From: Candidatus Phytoplasma mali
GTDB lineage: Bacteria; Bacillota_I; Bacilli_A; Acholeplasmatales; Acholeplasmataceae
DNA: 64,000 bases
Reading direction: 5' to 3'
NCBI RefSeq assembly: GCF_000026205.1
Contig: NC_011047.1
Coordinates: 186,001 to 250,000 of the forward strand
The position numbers and the translations under genes were made by a program. The notes under the pieces are model-generated. The model saw nothing but the letters and a program-made list of their open reading frames with translations. It made no database searches and had not been told where the DNA came from. Shown one piece after another: positions 18,808 through 29,533 of this stretch (within the stretch, counting starts at the first letter, position 1; each line of letters begins with the position of its first letter).

Positions 18808-19728
18808 ATGTTATTTTTAAATAATAAAAAAAAATATCAACATTTTTTATATCTAACACCAGCAATATTTATTTTAACTATTTTTACTTTCTATCCTTTG
18901 ATAAAAACTTTAATTATTTCTTTTAGCGTTGATTATAATAAATTTTCAGATAGTTTTAATAATTTTAATTTTGGCTTTCAAAATTATCAAAAAGTTTTTA
19001 ATGATTCATATTTTCTTGAAAGTCTTAAAAATACTTTATTATTAGTTTTTATTTCTGTGCCTTTATCTATGATTATTTCTTTAGTAATTGCTTTATTTTT
19101 AAATTCTGTTTACAACAAAATATTAAAAGAATTTTTTAAAACTATTTTTTTCCTCCCTTTTTTGATGAATAAAGTTATTATGGGAATTGTTTTTTCTTTT
19201 CTTTTTTATCATAGCTATGGTTTTTTTAATAAACCTGACGGTTTGATTGATATTTTTTTAAATAAAATTTTTAAAATTGAAGGTGGTTGGCTAAATCCTT
19301 CTTCTAGTTGGGGTAGAAAATTTTTTGTTTTAATTTTTTATACTATTTGGACTAGTCTTCCTTTTAAAATTTTTATTTTTACTGTAGGTTTACAAAATAT
19401 TGACAAAAATTATTATAAAGCTGCTAAAATTGATGGAGCTTCTAAATTAAAAATTTTATTTAAAATCACAATACCTTTATTATCTCCTGTTTTTTTTTAT
19501 CAGTTTATTGTGTCTATTTTACAAACTTTTAAAGAATACGATTCTATTGTTGGTCTATTTGGTGAAAATAATACTTCTTCAATTCAAACTATGACATTTT
19601 ATATTTATAAACAATTACAAAGCCATCATTTAGATTCTTATGCTAAAGGTTCGGCATCATCAATAATATTATTTTTTATTTCAGCAATATTTACATTAAT
19701 TAGTTTTTACTGTTTTAAGAAAAAATGA
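18808..19728 (+). CDS. Sugar-type ABC transporter permease (MalF/UgpA family)
   Basis: This 306-residue membrane protein has six predicted membrane segments (about 11-35, 75-100, 110-130, 170-195, 225-245, 280-303). The cytoplasmic EAA loop AAKIDGASKLKILFKITIP contacts the ATPase. It forms the heterodimeric channel with the following MalG-type permease. It starts 2 nt after the ATPase stop, so the genes are cotranscribed and coupled. The substrate may be a disaccharide, another sugar or glycerol-3-phosphate; the sequence alone does not decide. Confidence 0.9.
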   Translation: MLFLNNKKKYQHFLYLTPAIFILTIFTFYPLIKTLIISFSVDYNKFSDSFNNFNFGFQNYQKVFNDSYFLESLKNTLLLVFISVPLSMIISLVIALFLNSVYNKILKEFFKTIFFLPFLMNKVIMGIVFSFLFYHSYGFFNKPDGLIDIFLNKIFKIEGGWLNPSSSWGRKFFVLIFYTIWTSLPFKIFIFTVGLQNIDKNYYKAAKIDGASKLKILFKITIPLLSPVFFYQFIVSILQTFKEYDSIVGLFGENNTSSIQTMTFYIYKQLQSHHLDSYAKGSASSIILFFISAIFTLISFYCFKKK

Positions 19729-19746
19729 AATAGGGTTAATGTTTCC

Positions 19747-20676
19747 ATGTATTGTTACACAAGAGCTTTATTATATTTCAAAAATATATTTAATTTTTGT
19801 TTACAAAAAATTAAAAAAATAAAAATAATTGAAATTTTTATTTGTATTTTTAAATATATTTTTTTAGTTTTATGTGCTATTTTTTTAGTTTTTCCGTTTG
19901 TTTTTATGATTATTTGTACTTTAAAAAGTGATCAAGATATTTTATCTTCAAATTTTAGTTTTCCACCTAAAGAAATTACTTTTAAAAATTTTTATCGTGT
20001 ATTAGATTTTAAAGAAATTAACCTTTTTGAATATTTTTTAAATACCGTAAAAATGGTTTTCTTTTCAACCCTATTAGGAACTTTTATTTCCATTATAACC
20101 GCTTTTTGTTTTAGTATTTTAAAATTTAAATCTAAAAAAACATTATACACACTTCTTTTTTTAGGAATGATTATTAATAATGAATCTTTATTATTAACTA
20201 ATTTCCGTACTGTAACTAGTTTAAAAATGACTGATACTGGCGATGGTTCAACTATTATTGGAGGAGTTTATTTAGCTATGATTTTGCCTTTTTTAGTAGA
20301 TATTTTTCATATTTTTTTATTAATTGAAAATTCTAAAAAAGTACCAAGGGAATTGTATTATGCCTCTAAAATAGATGGGACTAATGATTGGAATTATTTA
20401 TGGAAAATTTGGGTTCCTATTTTAAAACCTACTATTGTTACAACTATTATTTTTAGATCTATTGCTGCTTGGAATTCTTATATGTGGCCTGAGCTAGTAG
20501 GGGGTAAATTATTAACTAATAAAGTTCGCAGATTTTTTTATCATGAAGCAGAAAATTTAACTATGAATTTACAAATGACTATTTCTTTTTTAGTTATTTT
20601 GCCCTTAATTTTAATTTTTTTATTTTTTAAAAAATATATTATAACTGGAGAATTACAAAGTGGCATCAAAGGTTAA
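19747..20676 (+). CDS. Sugar-type ABC transporter permease (MalG/UgpE family)
   Basis: This second channel subunit (309 residues) has six hydrophobic segments after a long basic N terminus (about 1-35). The EAA loop is ELYYASKIDGTNDWNYLWKI and the C terminus is the typical short GELQSGIKG. It pairs with the permease encoded upstream (18 nt gap). Its last 17 bases overlap the start of the binding-protein gene, which ties synthesis of channel and binding protein together. Confidence 0.9.
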   Translation: MYCYTRALLYFKNIFNFCLQKIKKIKIIEIFICIFKYIFLVLCAIFLVFPFVFMIICTLKSDQDILSSNFSFPPKEITFKNFYRVLDFKEINLFEYFLNTVKMVFFSTLLGTFISIITAFCFSILKFKSKKTLYTLLFLGMIINNESLLLTNFRTVTSLKMTDTGDGSTIIGGVYLAMILPFLVDIFHIFLLIENSKKVPRELYYASKIDGTNDWNYLWKIWVPILKPTIVTTIIFRSIAAWNSYMWPELVGGKLLTNKVRRFFYHEAENLTMNLQMTISFLVILPLILIFLFFKKYIITGELQSGIKG

Positions 20677-22330
20677 TTTTTTTTTAAAAAAGAAATTAAA
20701 AAATAATATTGTAATTATAATTTATTTATTAATTATTTTTTTATTTGTTATATTATCAATGTGTTTAAATAGTTTTAATTCAAACAAAACGGAAACCGAG
20801 GTACAAGAATTTCAAAAAAACATAAAAAAAAAATTAGAGTCATTTAATCCAGAAGAAAAAGATATTAAAATTATTTTTTGGAATAGTGTTTCTAATTCAG
20901 AAAACCAAATGTTAAATGAAATTATTGAATCTTTTAATAAACAACATCCTAAAATAAAAGTTATATCCGTTAATAAAAGTAATTGGCCTGAGCTTTATAA
21001 AAGTGTTAGCGGTGTTTTACCTACTGATAATTATCCTAATTTAGTTTTTTGTTATCCAGATTATTTATTTTCTTACTATTATTCCGGTAAGTTATTGCCC
21101 TTCGATGAATTTATTAAATATTCACGACAAAAAGAAAAAGAAGAAAAAAAAGAAGAAAACAAAATTACAGAATTTAATTTATATCAATTCAATGAAAATG
21201 AAGAAAAAAAAGTTAATATAAACGAAACAATAAAAAAAGATATTTATAGTAGTTATTGGGAAGAAGGTATTATAAAATTAGATAAAAAAAATGAACAAAT
21301 TTTTTCTTTACCTGTTTTCAAAACCGAAGAATTATTATTCTACAATAAAACATATTTTATAGAACATAAAAACACATTTAGGGACGAATTTGAAAAAAAT
21401 TTTAAAGAAAAAAACAAGGAAACAAAAGATTTTACAACATATTGGGAAAAATATGAAAAATATTTTGAAAAATCAGATACATTGCCTACAGCGTCTTTTA
21501 CTTGGGAACAAATAGAAATATTATGTAAAACTATCAAAGATATAGAAGAAAAAAAAAATAAAAAAGTTATTCCATTTTTTGTGCAAAGTATAGAAAATAT
21601 GTTTTATGATTCAGCCCAATCTCTAAACATTTCCTCTCAAAACAATGGTTTTTTTGATAATTCAAGAGTTAAAACGGAAATATTAAAATATTTTAAAGAA
21701 AAATTTTATGACAAACAATATTTAACATCAGAAGACTTATCTGGTTTAAAAGATAATATATCTATTTTTAAAAATAAAGAAATTTATATGATGATTAATT
21801 CTTCTAGAAGACTAGAAAATTATCGTGCAATTGTTGATAGTGGTGCATTTGATTTAGGCATTGCTCCTATACCTTCTTTTCCTCAAAATGATCAAAATAC
21901 AACAGATGATTTAAAAACATTACAACAAGGTCCTAGTATTTGTTTTTTTTATAAAAAAAACATAGATGAAATTTTAGCTTCTTGGTATTTTATTAAGTAT
22001 TTATTTTCTGAAAAGGTTAGTAATATATTACTAAAAGCAGGTAAATTTTCTCCTATCAAACAATATGTAACAGAACATCTTACAACAGAAGAAGAAAAAT
22101 TTAAAAAAAAAGAAAAAAAACCTGATTTACAATATTATTTATTAAAATTAATGGATTCAACAAATAAAAATAAATTTTATACTAAAGTTTTTGAAAAATC
22201 TAATATACTTAGAGAAGTAATAGGACATTTATTCATTGATTGTCTAGTTATTAATTTTAAAAACAATGATGAATATGAAGAAGAAATAAATAAAAAGATT
22301 AATTTTTATAAAAATTATTATAATTCTTAA
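20660..22330 (+). CDS. Extracellular solute-binding protein of the sugar-type ABC importer
   Basis: This 556-residue protein starts at GTG 20660, nine bases after a GGAG, inside the end of the permease gene. It has an N-terminal membrane anchor (about 17-38). The mature part is a type 1 (MalE/UgpB-like) binding protein: KIIFWNSVSNSENQMLNEII followed by FNKQHPKIKV and the PDYLFSYYYSGKLLPFDE region. There is a cysteine in the anchor (LSMCLN), but the residue before it is Met, so a lipobox is doubtful and the protein may be held by its uncleaved helix. It has several lysine/glutamate-rich insertions and is longer than typical MalE (about 400 residues). Confidence 0.85.
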   Translation: MASKVNFFLKKKLKNNIVIIIYLLIIFLFVILSMCLNSFNSNKTETEVQEFQKNIKKKLESFNPEEKDIKIIFWNSVSNSENQMLNEIIESFNKQHPKIKVISVNKSNWPELYKSVSGVLPTDNYPNLVFCYPDYLFSYYYSGKLLPFDEFIKYSRQKEKEEKKEENKITEFNLYQFNENEEKKVNINETIKKDIYSSYWEEGIIKLDKKNEQIFSLPVFKTEELLFYNKTYFIEHKNTFRDEFEKNFKEKNKETKDFTTYWEKYEKYFEKSDTLPTASFTWEQIEILCKTIKDIEEKKNKKVIPFFVQSIENMFYDSAQSLNISSQNNGFFDNSRVKTEILKYFKEKFYDKQYLTSEDLSGLKDNISIFKNKEIYMMINSSRRLENYRAIVDSGAFDLGIAPIPSFPQNDQNTTDDLKTLQQGPSICFFYKKNIDEILASWYFIKYLFSEKVSNILLKAGKFSPIKQYVTEHLTTEEEKFKKKEKKPDLQYYLLKLMDSTNKNKFYTKVFEKSNILREVIGHLFIDCLVINFKNNDEYEEEINKKINFYKNYYNS

Positions 22331-23050
22331 TTAATTTTTTGAAATTTAAAATTTATTATTTAATTTAATCTTTTTTAACTTATATTTTATTATTTATTCA
22401 TAAATAATATTTAAATCAATTTTTTTTAATAAATATAATTAAAAATATATATAATCCCTTGAATAGATATCAACTAAAAATTAAAATTATAAAGGTAATT
22501 TGATTTGAAAATATTTTTATTAATGCAAATATATTAATAAAATTTAAGGTCTCTATTGAAAAGTTATCTCAATAATAAGATTAATATAATATATAACTAA
22601 ATAAAAAATAAAAAAAATTGAATCAACGATTGAAAATAGTAAAAATGTGTCAGTTGTATTGTTTCATTAATAATCAAACAATAAAAAAATATTTTATATA
22701 AAAAGATATTTAAGAGACAAAAATAAATTAATATAAAAAAAGTTAAAAAATATCTTATTATTTAAGTTTTAACATATAAAAAACAAATAAAAAAATTAAT
22801 AATGTCTTTTTCTAATTTAAAGAAAAAAATAAATTCTTAAATTTCTAAAAATAAATAAAATAAAAATTAACTACTGTGTAAATGAAAAAAACACAAAACA
22901 AAACAAAAATTATATCAGTGATTTTTAGTAATAAAAATAATAATTATAAAACGAAAAAAACTCTGATTTCTAAAAAATATATTCAATATCTTTATTTTTT
23001 CTATTTTGTATTTATTATTTATTTGTTTATTACAAAAAAAGGAGGTAAAA
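22331..23050. other. Intergenic region, no supported gene
   Basis: About 720 AT-rich bases follow the ABC operon. A 60-codon frame at 22882-23064 has no ribosome-binding site and runs over the Shine-Dalgarno of the next gene, so I reject it. A small hairpin (TATTGA/TCAATA near 22553-22574) is the only structure seen. The promoter of the mnmE/thrS group presumably lies here. Confidence 0.45.
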
Positions 23051-23992
23051 ATGGATTTAATTGAAAAAAAAATAAAATATTTTAATACTATTATTATTCA
23101 TGGTCATAAAACGCCCGATGGTGATTGTTATGGTTCACAGTTTGGTTTAAAAAATATAATTAAAAATACTTTTCCTGAAAAACAAGTTTATGTTGTTGGT
23201 GAAAATAACCCTGATTTATCTTTTATTGGTATATTTGATCAAATACCAGATGCTTTATATAAAGATGCTTTAGTTATTATAGTTGATACCGGCGTTAAAA
23301 CTTTAATCAGTGATCAAAGATTTTCTTTAGGAAAAGAAATTATTTGGATTGATCATCATATTAAAAATAATATTATTGATGATAAAATTCATTATTGGGT
23401 TGATGTTTCTTTTTCTTCTTGTTCGGAAATGATTTTTATTTTGAAAGAAAAATTAAATATGAAACTAGATTTTCACGGTGCTTTAGCAATTTATGTCGGT
23501 ATTTTAACAGATAGTGGCAATTTAAAATATGATCGTGTTAATAGTTATACTTTCAATATTGTTTCTAAATTATTAAAATATGGCTTAAATATTCCCGAAA
23601 TTGAACAAAAAATACATGCAGAAAGTTTAAATTTTTTAAAATATAAAGGATATATTATAGAAAATTTGATTATTGATAAAGGATTTTGTTATGCGAATAT
23701 TTCTTTAGATATTTTACAAAAATTTAATTTAAGTTTTCGAGAAGCTCTTTCGGCTGTAAATTTATTAGAAAATTTAAAAGAAAATTATGTTTGGGCCTTA
23801 TTATTAGAAAAAGAAAATAATGAAATTAAAGTTACTATTCGTTCACGTGGACCAGAAATTTATAATATTTCTAAAAAATTTGGTGGTGGCGGTCATTTAA
23901 AAGCTTGTGGAGTAATTTTTAATTCTAAAAATGAATTATTTTTATTTTTGGAAGAAATTAAAAAATCAGTTAATGTTTTTATTAACAAATAA
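23051..23992 (+). CDS. nrnA: DHH family phosphoesterase, NrnA-like
   Basis: I choose the ATG at 23051 because an excellent GGAGGT lies five bases upstream; a longer frame exists but has no such site. The 313-residue product has the DHH motifs GHKTPDGDCYGS (about 19-30), VDTG (about 81-84), IDHH (about 103-106), and the C-terminal DHHA1 GGGGHLKACG. This fits NrnA, which degrades nano-RNAs and, in some species, pAp. It is the small soluble form, distinct from the membrane GdpP at 40451-42964. The mnmE gene follows 76 nt later. Confidence 0.85.
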   Translation: MDLIEKKIKYFNTIIIHGHKTPDGDCYGSQFGLKNIIKNTFPEKQVYVVGENNPDLSFIGIFDQIPDALYKDALVIIVDTGVKTLISDQRFSLGKEIIWIDHHIKNNIIDDKIHYWVDVSFSSCSEMIFILKEKLNMKLDFHGALAIYVGILTDSGNLKYDRVNSYTFNIVSKLLKYGLNIPEIEQKIHAESLNFLKYKGYIIENLIIDKGFCYANISLDILQKFNLSFREALSAVNLLENLKENYVWALLLEKENNEIKVTIRSRGPEIYNISKKFGGGGHLKACGVIFNSKNELFLFLEEIKKSVNVFINK

Positions 23993-24068
23993 TTATAATA
24001 AAAAAGCCTTATTAAATTTCTTAGATAAGATTTTTTTTAATTTAAAACGAAGGATATGAATATATTAA

Positions 24069-25427
24069 ATGATTTTCGATACTATAGCAGCGATTATAAC
24101 CCCTTTTGGAACGGGTGGGGTTAGTATTATTAGAATTAGTGGAACAAAAACCATAGAAGAAATAAGAAAAATTTTTAAAGGTAAAAATTTAAATAAAATG
24201 AATTCTCACACCATCACACATGGTTTTATTTTAAATAAAGATAATATTATTTTAGATGAAGTTTTGATTTCTTTATTTAAAAATCCTAAATCTTTTACTG
24301 GAGAAGATGTAATTGAAATTCATACTCATGGAGGAATTTTAATTACACAAATGGTTTTAGAAAGAATATTAGAATTAAATATTAGAATGTCTTTGCCAGG
24401 AGAATTTAGTCAAAGAGCTTATTTAAACCGTAAAATTGATTTAATACAAGCAGAATCAATTATGGATTTAATTTATGCTAAAAATGAAAATGCTATTAAA
24501 ATAGCTAACTTAGGTTTACAAAAAAAAACCTCTCAATTAGTTATTCAATTAAGAGAAAAAATTTTAAATTTAATATCACAAATTGAAGTTAATATTGATT
24601 ATCCAGAATACGAAGATACAACTGTAATGTCTAAAGAAAATATTTTGCCCCAAACTAAATTATTAATTAAAGAAATAAAAAATGTTTTAAAATATTCTTA
24701 TAAAACACGTTATTTAAAAGAAGGGGTGGAAACTTTAATTATTGGTCGTCCTAATGTAGGTAAATCTAGTTTATTAAATTTTTTTTTAGAAGAAGAAAGA
24801 TCTATTGTTTCTGATATACCAGGAACTACAAGAGATTTTGTAGATGTTTATTTCAATTTACAAGGAATTACATTACATTTAATTGACACAGCTGGTGTTA
24901 GAGAAGCAGAAGATAAAATAGAAAAAATAGGTGTTTTAAAAACTAAACAACTTTTAAAAAAAGCAGAATTAGTTTTATTAGTTTTAGATCAAAACAATTG
25001 TTTACAATCAGAAGATAAAGAATTATTGAATTTAACAAAAGATTACCCTCGAATTTTAATAGGCAATAAATCAGATTTAAAAACTAAAATTGAAAAACAA
25101 CAATTAACAGAAGAAATTATTTTTATATCCACTATTGAAAAAAAAGGATTAGAATTACTTAAAAATAATATTTTAAAAATTTTAAAACTAGATGTTATTA
25201 AAGAAAAAGATTTTAATTATTTTTCAAACACAAGACATATTCAACAAATAAAAAAAGCTTTATGTTTTTTAGAAGATGCTTCAAATTCATTACAAAATAA
25301 TATACCCGTAGATATTTGTGTAGATGATTTTAAAAAATCTTATGAATTTTTAGGTTTAATTTTAGGCGAATGTCAAACTGATGATTTAATAAAAAATTTA
25401 TTTTCTAAATTTTGTTTAGGTAAATAA
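24069..25427 (+). CDS. mnmE: tRNA uridine-34 modification GTPase MnmE
   Basis: The 452-residue GTPase works with MnmG to install the cmnm5 group on U34 of several tRNAs. The N-terminal tetrahydrofolate-binding domain begins with the hallmark [14 protein letters not shown]. The G domain has GRPNVGKSS (226-234), DTAG, and NKSD, and the chain ends with the catalytic C-terminal motif CLGK (449-452). The start is fixed by the conserved N terminus, although the AGG lies 15 bases upstream, longer than usual. The gene stands 42 nt before thrS and is probably cotranscribed with it. Confidence 0.95.
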   Translation: MIFDTIAAIITPFGTGGVSIIRISGTKTIEEIRKIFKGKNLNKMNSHTITHGFILNKDNIILDEVLISLFKNPKSFTGEDVIEIHTHGGILITQMVLERILELNIRMSLPGEFSQRAYLNRKIDLIQAESIMDLIYAKNENAIKIANLGLQKKTSQLVIQLREKILNLISQIEVNIDYPEYEDTTVMSKENILPQTKLLIKEIKNVLKYSYKTRYLKEGVETLIIGRPNVGKSSLLNFFLEEERSIVSDIPGTTRDFVDVYFNLQGITLHLIDTAGVREAEDKIEKIGVLKTKQLLKKAELVLLVLDQNNCLQSEDKELLNLTKDYPRILIGNKSDLKTKIEKQQLTEEIIFISTIEKKGLELLKNNILKILKLDVIKEKDFNYFSNTRHIQQIKKALCFLEDASNSLQNNIPVDICVDDFKKSYEFLGLILGECQTDDLIKNLFSKFCLGK

Positions 25428-25469
25428 TTTATAAAAATTAAAAACAAAACTCAATGGAGGAATTAAAAT

Positions 25470-27392
25470 ATGATTAAAATTAAATTAAAAAACGGTTTGG
25501 AAGAATATTTTTCTTGCGGAACTGATGTTTTAACTATTATAAAAAAATATTTAAAAAAATCAGAAAAAACAGCAGTAGCAGCTTTTTTTAACCAAAAATT
25601 AATTGAATTAAATACTCCTTTAAAAGAAGATGGAACATTAGAAATTATTAATTTTAAACACATTGAAAGTTTAAAAATGTTAAATCATACTACTTCTCAC
25701 TTGATGTTACATGCCTTAAGTATTAAATATCCAAATATATTACCAACTTCGGGAAATTTTAATGAAGAGGGGTTTTATTATGATATTGATTTTCAAGAAC
25801 ATAAAATTTCTAATCATGATTTTGATTCTATAGAAAAAAAAATGCATCAAATTGCAGAAAAAAAATTAGATATATTAAAAAAAGAATTTACTTATGAACA
25901 AGCATTAGAGATCTTTAAAAATAATCATTATAAAAAAGAATTATTACAAGAAAATAAAAATAAAAAAATTAATATTTATAAACAAGGAGATTTTATTGAT
26001 CTTTGTTCTGATTTACATATTATAAACACTAAATTAATAAAATATTTTAAACTTTTAAAAATTTCTGGAGCTTATTTTAAAGGAAATTCTAATAGAAAAC
26101 AAATAATTAGAATTTATGGAACTTCTTTTTTTAATAGAAATGATTTAAATAATCATTTAAAAATTTTACAAGAAAGAAAAATGAGCGATCACAAATACAT
26201 CAATAAAGATTTAAATTTTTTTATGTTATCGCAAGAAGTAGGTTTAGGTCTTCCTTTTTGGTTATCGAAGGGTAGTACTATAAGACGCATAATTGAAAGA
26301 TATATTGTCGATAAAGAATTAATAGGTGGTTATGAACATGTTTATACACCTGTTATTGCTAATATTAATATTTATTCAACTTCAGGTCATTTAGAACATT
26401 ATCGCGATAATATGTTTCCAGCAATGAATATGCCAAATGGAGAGAAATATGTTTTACGTCCTATGAATTGTCCACACCATATGATGATTTATAAAAATAA
26501 AATTTACAGTTATAAAGAATTGCCCATTAGAATAGCTGAATTAGGAATGATGCATCGTTTAGAAAAATCAGGCGCAGTTTCTGGTTTAGAAAGAGTAAGA
26601 GAAATGACTTTAAATGATGCTCATATTTTTATTAGAACAGATCAAATTAAAGAAGAATTTAAAAAAATTGTAAATTTTATTCAAGAAGTATATAGAGATT
26701 TTGATATTAATAATTATATATTTCGTTTAAGTTATCGTGATCCTTTAGATAAAAAAAAATATTTTAATGATGATGAAATGTGGAATAAAGCGGAAAATAT
26801 TTTAAAAGAAATTATGTTGGAATTAAAATTAAATTTTACTGAAGTTCAAGGAGAAGCTGCTTTTTATGGTCCTAAATTAGATGTACAAGTTTTAACAGCT
26901 TTAGGTCATGAAGAAACTTTATCTTCTGTTCAAATTGATTTTTTATTACCCAAAAGATTTAACTTAACTTATGTTGGTGAAGATGGCAAAAAATATTCAC
27001 CTATATTAATTCATCGTTGTATTGTTTCTACTATGGAAAGATTTTTTTCTTATTTATTAGAAAGATATAAAGGTTTTTTCCCTTTTTGGTTAGCACCTTT
27101 ACAAGTTATTTTAATCCCCATTAATTTAGATAATCATTTAATATATGCACAAAAAATTAAATCTATTTTATTAAAAAATGGTTTTAGAGTTGAAATTAAT
27201 CAAAAAGATTCTACTTTAAGTTATAAAATTAGAGAAGCTCAAAAATGGAAAATACCTTATCAAATAGTTATTGGTGACAAAGAAATAAAAGATGATATAA
27301 TTACTTTTAGAGAATATAAAAAAGATTTACAAATAATGATGAAAATTGATAAATTTATTCATTTATTAATATCAAAGATGAAACAAAAATAA
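25470..27392 (+). CDS. thrS: Threonyl-tRNA synthetase
   Basis: At 640 residues this is a full-length ThrRS. It has an N-terminal TGS domain (1-60), an editing domain with [10 protein letters not shown] (about 72-81), a class II catalytic core with the zinc ligand region RPMNCPHH (about 330-337), motif 2 GLERVREM, and a C-terminal anticodon-binding domain. GGAGG lies a normal distance before the ATG. No T-box leader fits in the 42-nt gap upstream, so the gene is not regulated that way here. All key residues I can see are intact, although the editing-domain H-x4-H-like signature is followed by a diverged second half. Confidence 0.95.
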
Positions 27393-27513
27393 TATTTTAA
27401 AATTTTAATATGATTATTTTTTTGTTTAAAAAATAAATAATATTAAAATAATTTTTATTTTTTATTTTAACTATATTATTTATAAAGTAAAAAATAAGTT
27501 AGGAAATTTCAAC

Positions 27514-28290
27514 ATGAAAAGAAAAATTTTAGTTGCTGGTAATTGGAAAATGTATAAATCTAAAGATGAGGCATTAGAATTTATTTATCAAATAAATACT
27601 AAAATTCCTTCTTTTGAACAAATAGAAACAATTATTTTCCCTCAATTTACTTTATTAGATTCTTTAATTCAACGAGAAGGATCTAAATTACAAATTGGAG
27701 CTCAAAATACTTTTCATAAAACAGAAGGACCTTTTACTGGTGAAATTTCTCCAAAAAATCTTAAACAATTAGGTATTAAATATGTTTTATTAGGACATAG
27801 TGAAAGAATAAATTTATTTCATGAAACTTATGAATTAATTAATTTAAAAGTTTTAGCATCTTTAAAAGAAAAAATAAAAATAATTTTATGTATAGGTGAA
27901 AATATTAAAATTAATGAAATTCAAAAAAAAAAATTATTTTTAGCTGAAAAATTAAAAAAATTATTTAATGGAGTTTCGTTATTAGATGTCAAAAACATTG
28001 TTATTGCTTATGAACCTTCTTGGTCTATTGGTACAGGAGAAATTTCTGATTTATTCGATATTAATAAAATAATTAAATTTATTAGAAAAAAAATTTCTCA
28101 GTTTTTTTCTTTAGAAATAGCTGACGAAATAAGAATTATTTATGGCGGCTCCGTTAATGTTTCCAATATTCAAGATATTTTAGAACAAAAAGAAATTGAT
28201 GGAGTTTTAGTTGGTAATTCTTCTTTAAAAGTAAAAGATTTTTTATTTTTAACAAACATTGCTAAAAAAGTTTCTTTAAATAAAAAATAA
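27514..28290 (+). CDS. tpiA: Triosephosphate isomerase
   Basis: This 258-residue TIM-barrel enzyme interconverts dihydroxyacetone phosphate and glyceraldehyde-3-phosphate. Active-site elements are visible: NWKMY (10-14, lysine), GHSER (histidine), AYEPSWSIGTG (glutamate and the mobile loop) and YGGSVN near the C terminus. Loop 6 has SWSIGTG instead of the common VWAIGTG. A terminator follows at 28351. It connects with glycerol-3-phosphate use for phospholipid synthesis (plsY at 36566) as well as with glycolysis. Confidence 0.95.
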   Translation: MKRKILVAGNWKMYKSKDEALEFIYQINTKIPSFEQIETIIFPQFTLLDSLIQREGSKLQIGAQNTFHKTEGPFTGEISPKNLKQLGIKYVLLGHSERINLFHETYELINLKVLASLKEKIKIILCIGENIKINEIQKKKLFLAEKLKKLFNGVSLLDVKNIVIAYEPSWSIGTGEISDLFDINKIIKFIRKKISQFFSLEIADEIRIIYGGSVNVSNIQDILEQKEIDGVLVGNSSLKVKDFLFLTNIAKKVSLNKK

Positions 28291-28350
28291 TATTTCTGAT
28301 AAAAAATGTCATTAAATTATTAATAATAATTATTTTATATAATTAAATTT

Positions 28351-28390
28351 ATACAAAAAGCTCTTTTTTAAAAAAAAGAGCTTTTTGTAT
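28351..28390. terminator. Strong bidirectional terminator between tpiA and ruvB
   Basis: This 40-base near-perfect palindrome (19-bp arms 28351-28369 and 28372-28390) has the core CAAAAAGCTCTTTTTT. It lies 60 nt after tpiA (+) and 127 nt after ruvB (-), two convergent genes, and can stop both transcripts. Confidence 0.8.
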
Positions 28391-28516
28391 ATTTAAAAAA
28401 AATATTAATTACAATATTTTTTAGAATTTTTTTTAAAAATAACCACAAAATTAATTAGTTTTTTTAATATCTTTTATAAACAAAAGATAGCTAAAATGGT
28501 GAATAAAGCATTTAAA

Positions 28517-29515
28517 TTATTTAATTTTATCATTTTTAAAAAGTTTAAATGTTAAAGGTGTTGCTATTCTTCCTCTTTTTGTTCTTTTAATATAACCTTC
28601 CTTTAACAAATAAGGTTCGTATATATCTTCAATAGTAGAAACTTCTTCTCCAATATTTGCAGCAATATTTTTTATTCCCACCGGTCCACCTTCAAATTTT
28701 TCTATTAAACTTTTTAAATATGTATAATCAGCATCATCTAAACCGTTTTTATCAATAGTTAGCTTTTCTAAAGCTATTTCTGAAATATGTTCATCAATCA
28801 AACCTTTATTATAAACATCAGCAAAATCTCTAATTCTTCTAAAAAGTCTATTGGCTATTCTTGGCGTACCTCTACTTCTTTTTACTAATTTTTTTAAAGT
28901 ATTATTATCAATTTTTGTATTATAAACTAATGATGTTCTTTTTATAATTAATTCTAATTCATCTTCAGAATAATAATTTAATTTTAAAATTAAACCAAAA
29001 CGATCTCTTAAAGGAGAAGAAATATCACCAAATCTAGTAGTAGCTCCTATTAAAGTAAAAGGAGGTAAATCAATTCTAATAGATTTTTTTTCATTTTCTG
29101 TGCCTAAAACGATATCTAAAACATAATCCTCCATCGCAGAATATAAAATTTCTTCAATGGACTTAGGTAAACGATGTATTTCATCAATAAATAAAACATC
29201 TCCCATTTGTAAACTACTTAATGTAGCAACTAAGTCACCACTTCTTTCCATAGCGGCACCACTAGTAATTTTAAAATTAACATTTAATTCTTTAGCAACG
29301 ATTTTAGCTAAAGTTGTTTTACCCAAACCTGGTGGGCCATAAATTAATAAATGTTCTAAAGATTCTTTTCTTTTTTTGGCAGCCTTTATATATACAGATA
29401 AAATCTCTTTTAGGTTTTTCTGACCCATATATTCTTTCAAAGTTTCTGGTCTTAAATTTTTTTCTTTTTCATCAATAGTAGATAATTTCAATTCAGAATT
29501 TTTATTTAATTTCAT
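28517..29515 (-). CDS. ruvB: Holliday junction branch migration DNA helicase RuvB
   Basis: This 332-residue AAA+ motor drives branch migration of Holliday junctions with RuvA. Motifs: RPETLKEYMGQ near the N terminus, Walker A GPPGLGKTT (about 65-73), Walker B LFIDEIHRL, sensor 1 GATTR, and a C-terminal winged helix (ending near GRIATPLTFKLF). It follows ruvA by 18 nt on the same strand. The length is normal. Together with ruvA it supports an active homologous recombination pathway, which matters for the repeats at 33724-35778. Confidence 0.96.
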   Translation of the reverse strand: MKLNKNSELKLSTIDEKEKNLRPETLKEYMGQKNLKEILSVYIKAAKKRKESLEHLLIYGPPGLGKTTLAKIVAKELNVNFKITSGAAMERSGDLVATLSSLQMGDVLFIDEIHRLPKSIEEILYSAMEDYVLDIVLGTENEKKSIRIDLPPFTLIGATTRFGDISSPLRDRFGLILKLNYYSEDELELIIKRTSLVYNTKIDNNTLKKLVKRSRGTPRIANRLFRRIRDFADVYNKGLIDEHISEIALEKLTIDKNGLDDADYTYLKSLIEKFEGGPVGIKNIAANIGEEVSTIEDIYEPYLLKEGYIKRTKRGRIATPLTFKLFKNDKIK

Positions 29516-29533
29516 TATTTTATAACCTTTTTG

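Noticed and set aside
22882-23064. 60-codon frame upstream of the NrnA-like gene
   Set aside because: It has no ribosome-binding site, is of low complexity, and runs through the excellent GGAGG and start of the real gene at 23051.
24056-24124. Small frame [14 protein letters not shown] overlapping the start of mnmE
   Set aside because: The AGG is only two bases from its ATG, and the frame lies in the conserved 5' coding region of mnmE; it is probably a chance frame.
25428-25469. T-box leader for thrS
   Set aside because: Only 42 bases separate thrS from mnmE, too short for a T-box, and no T-box core sequence is visible.
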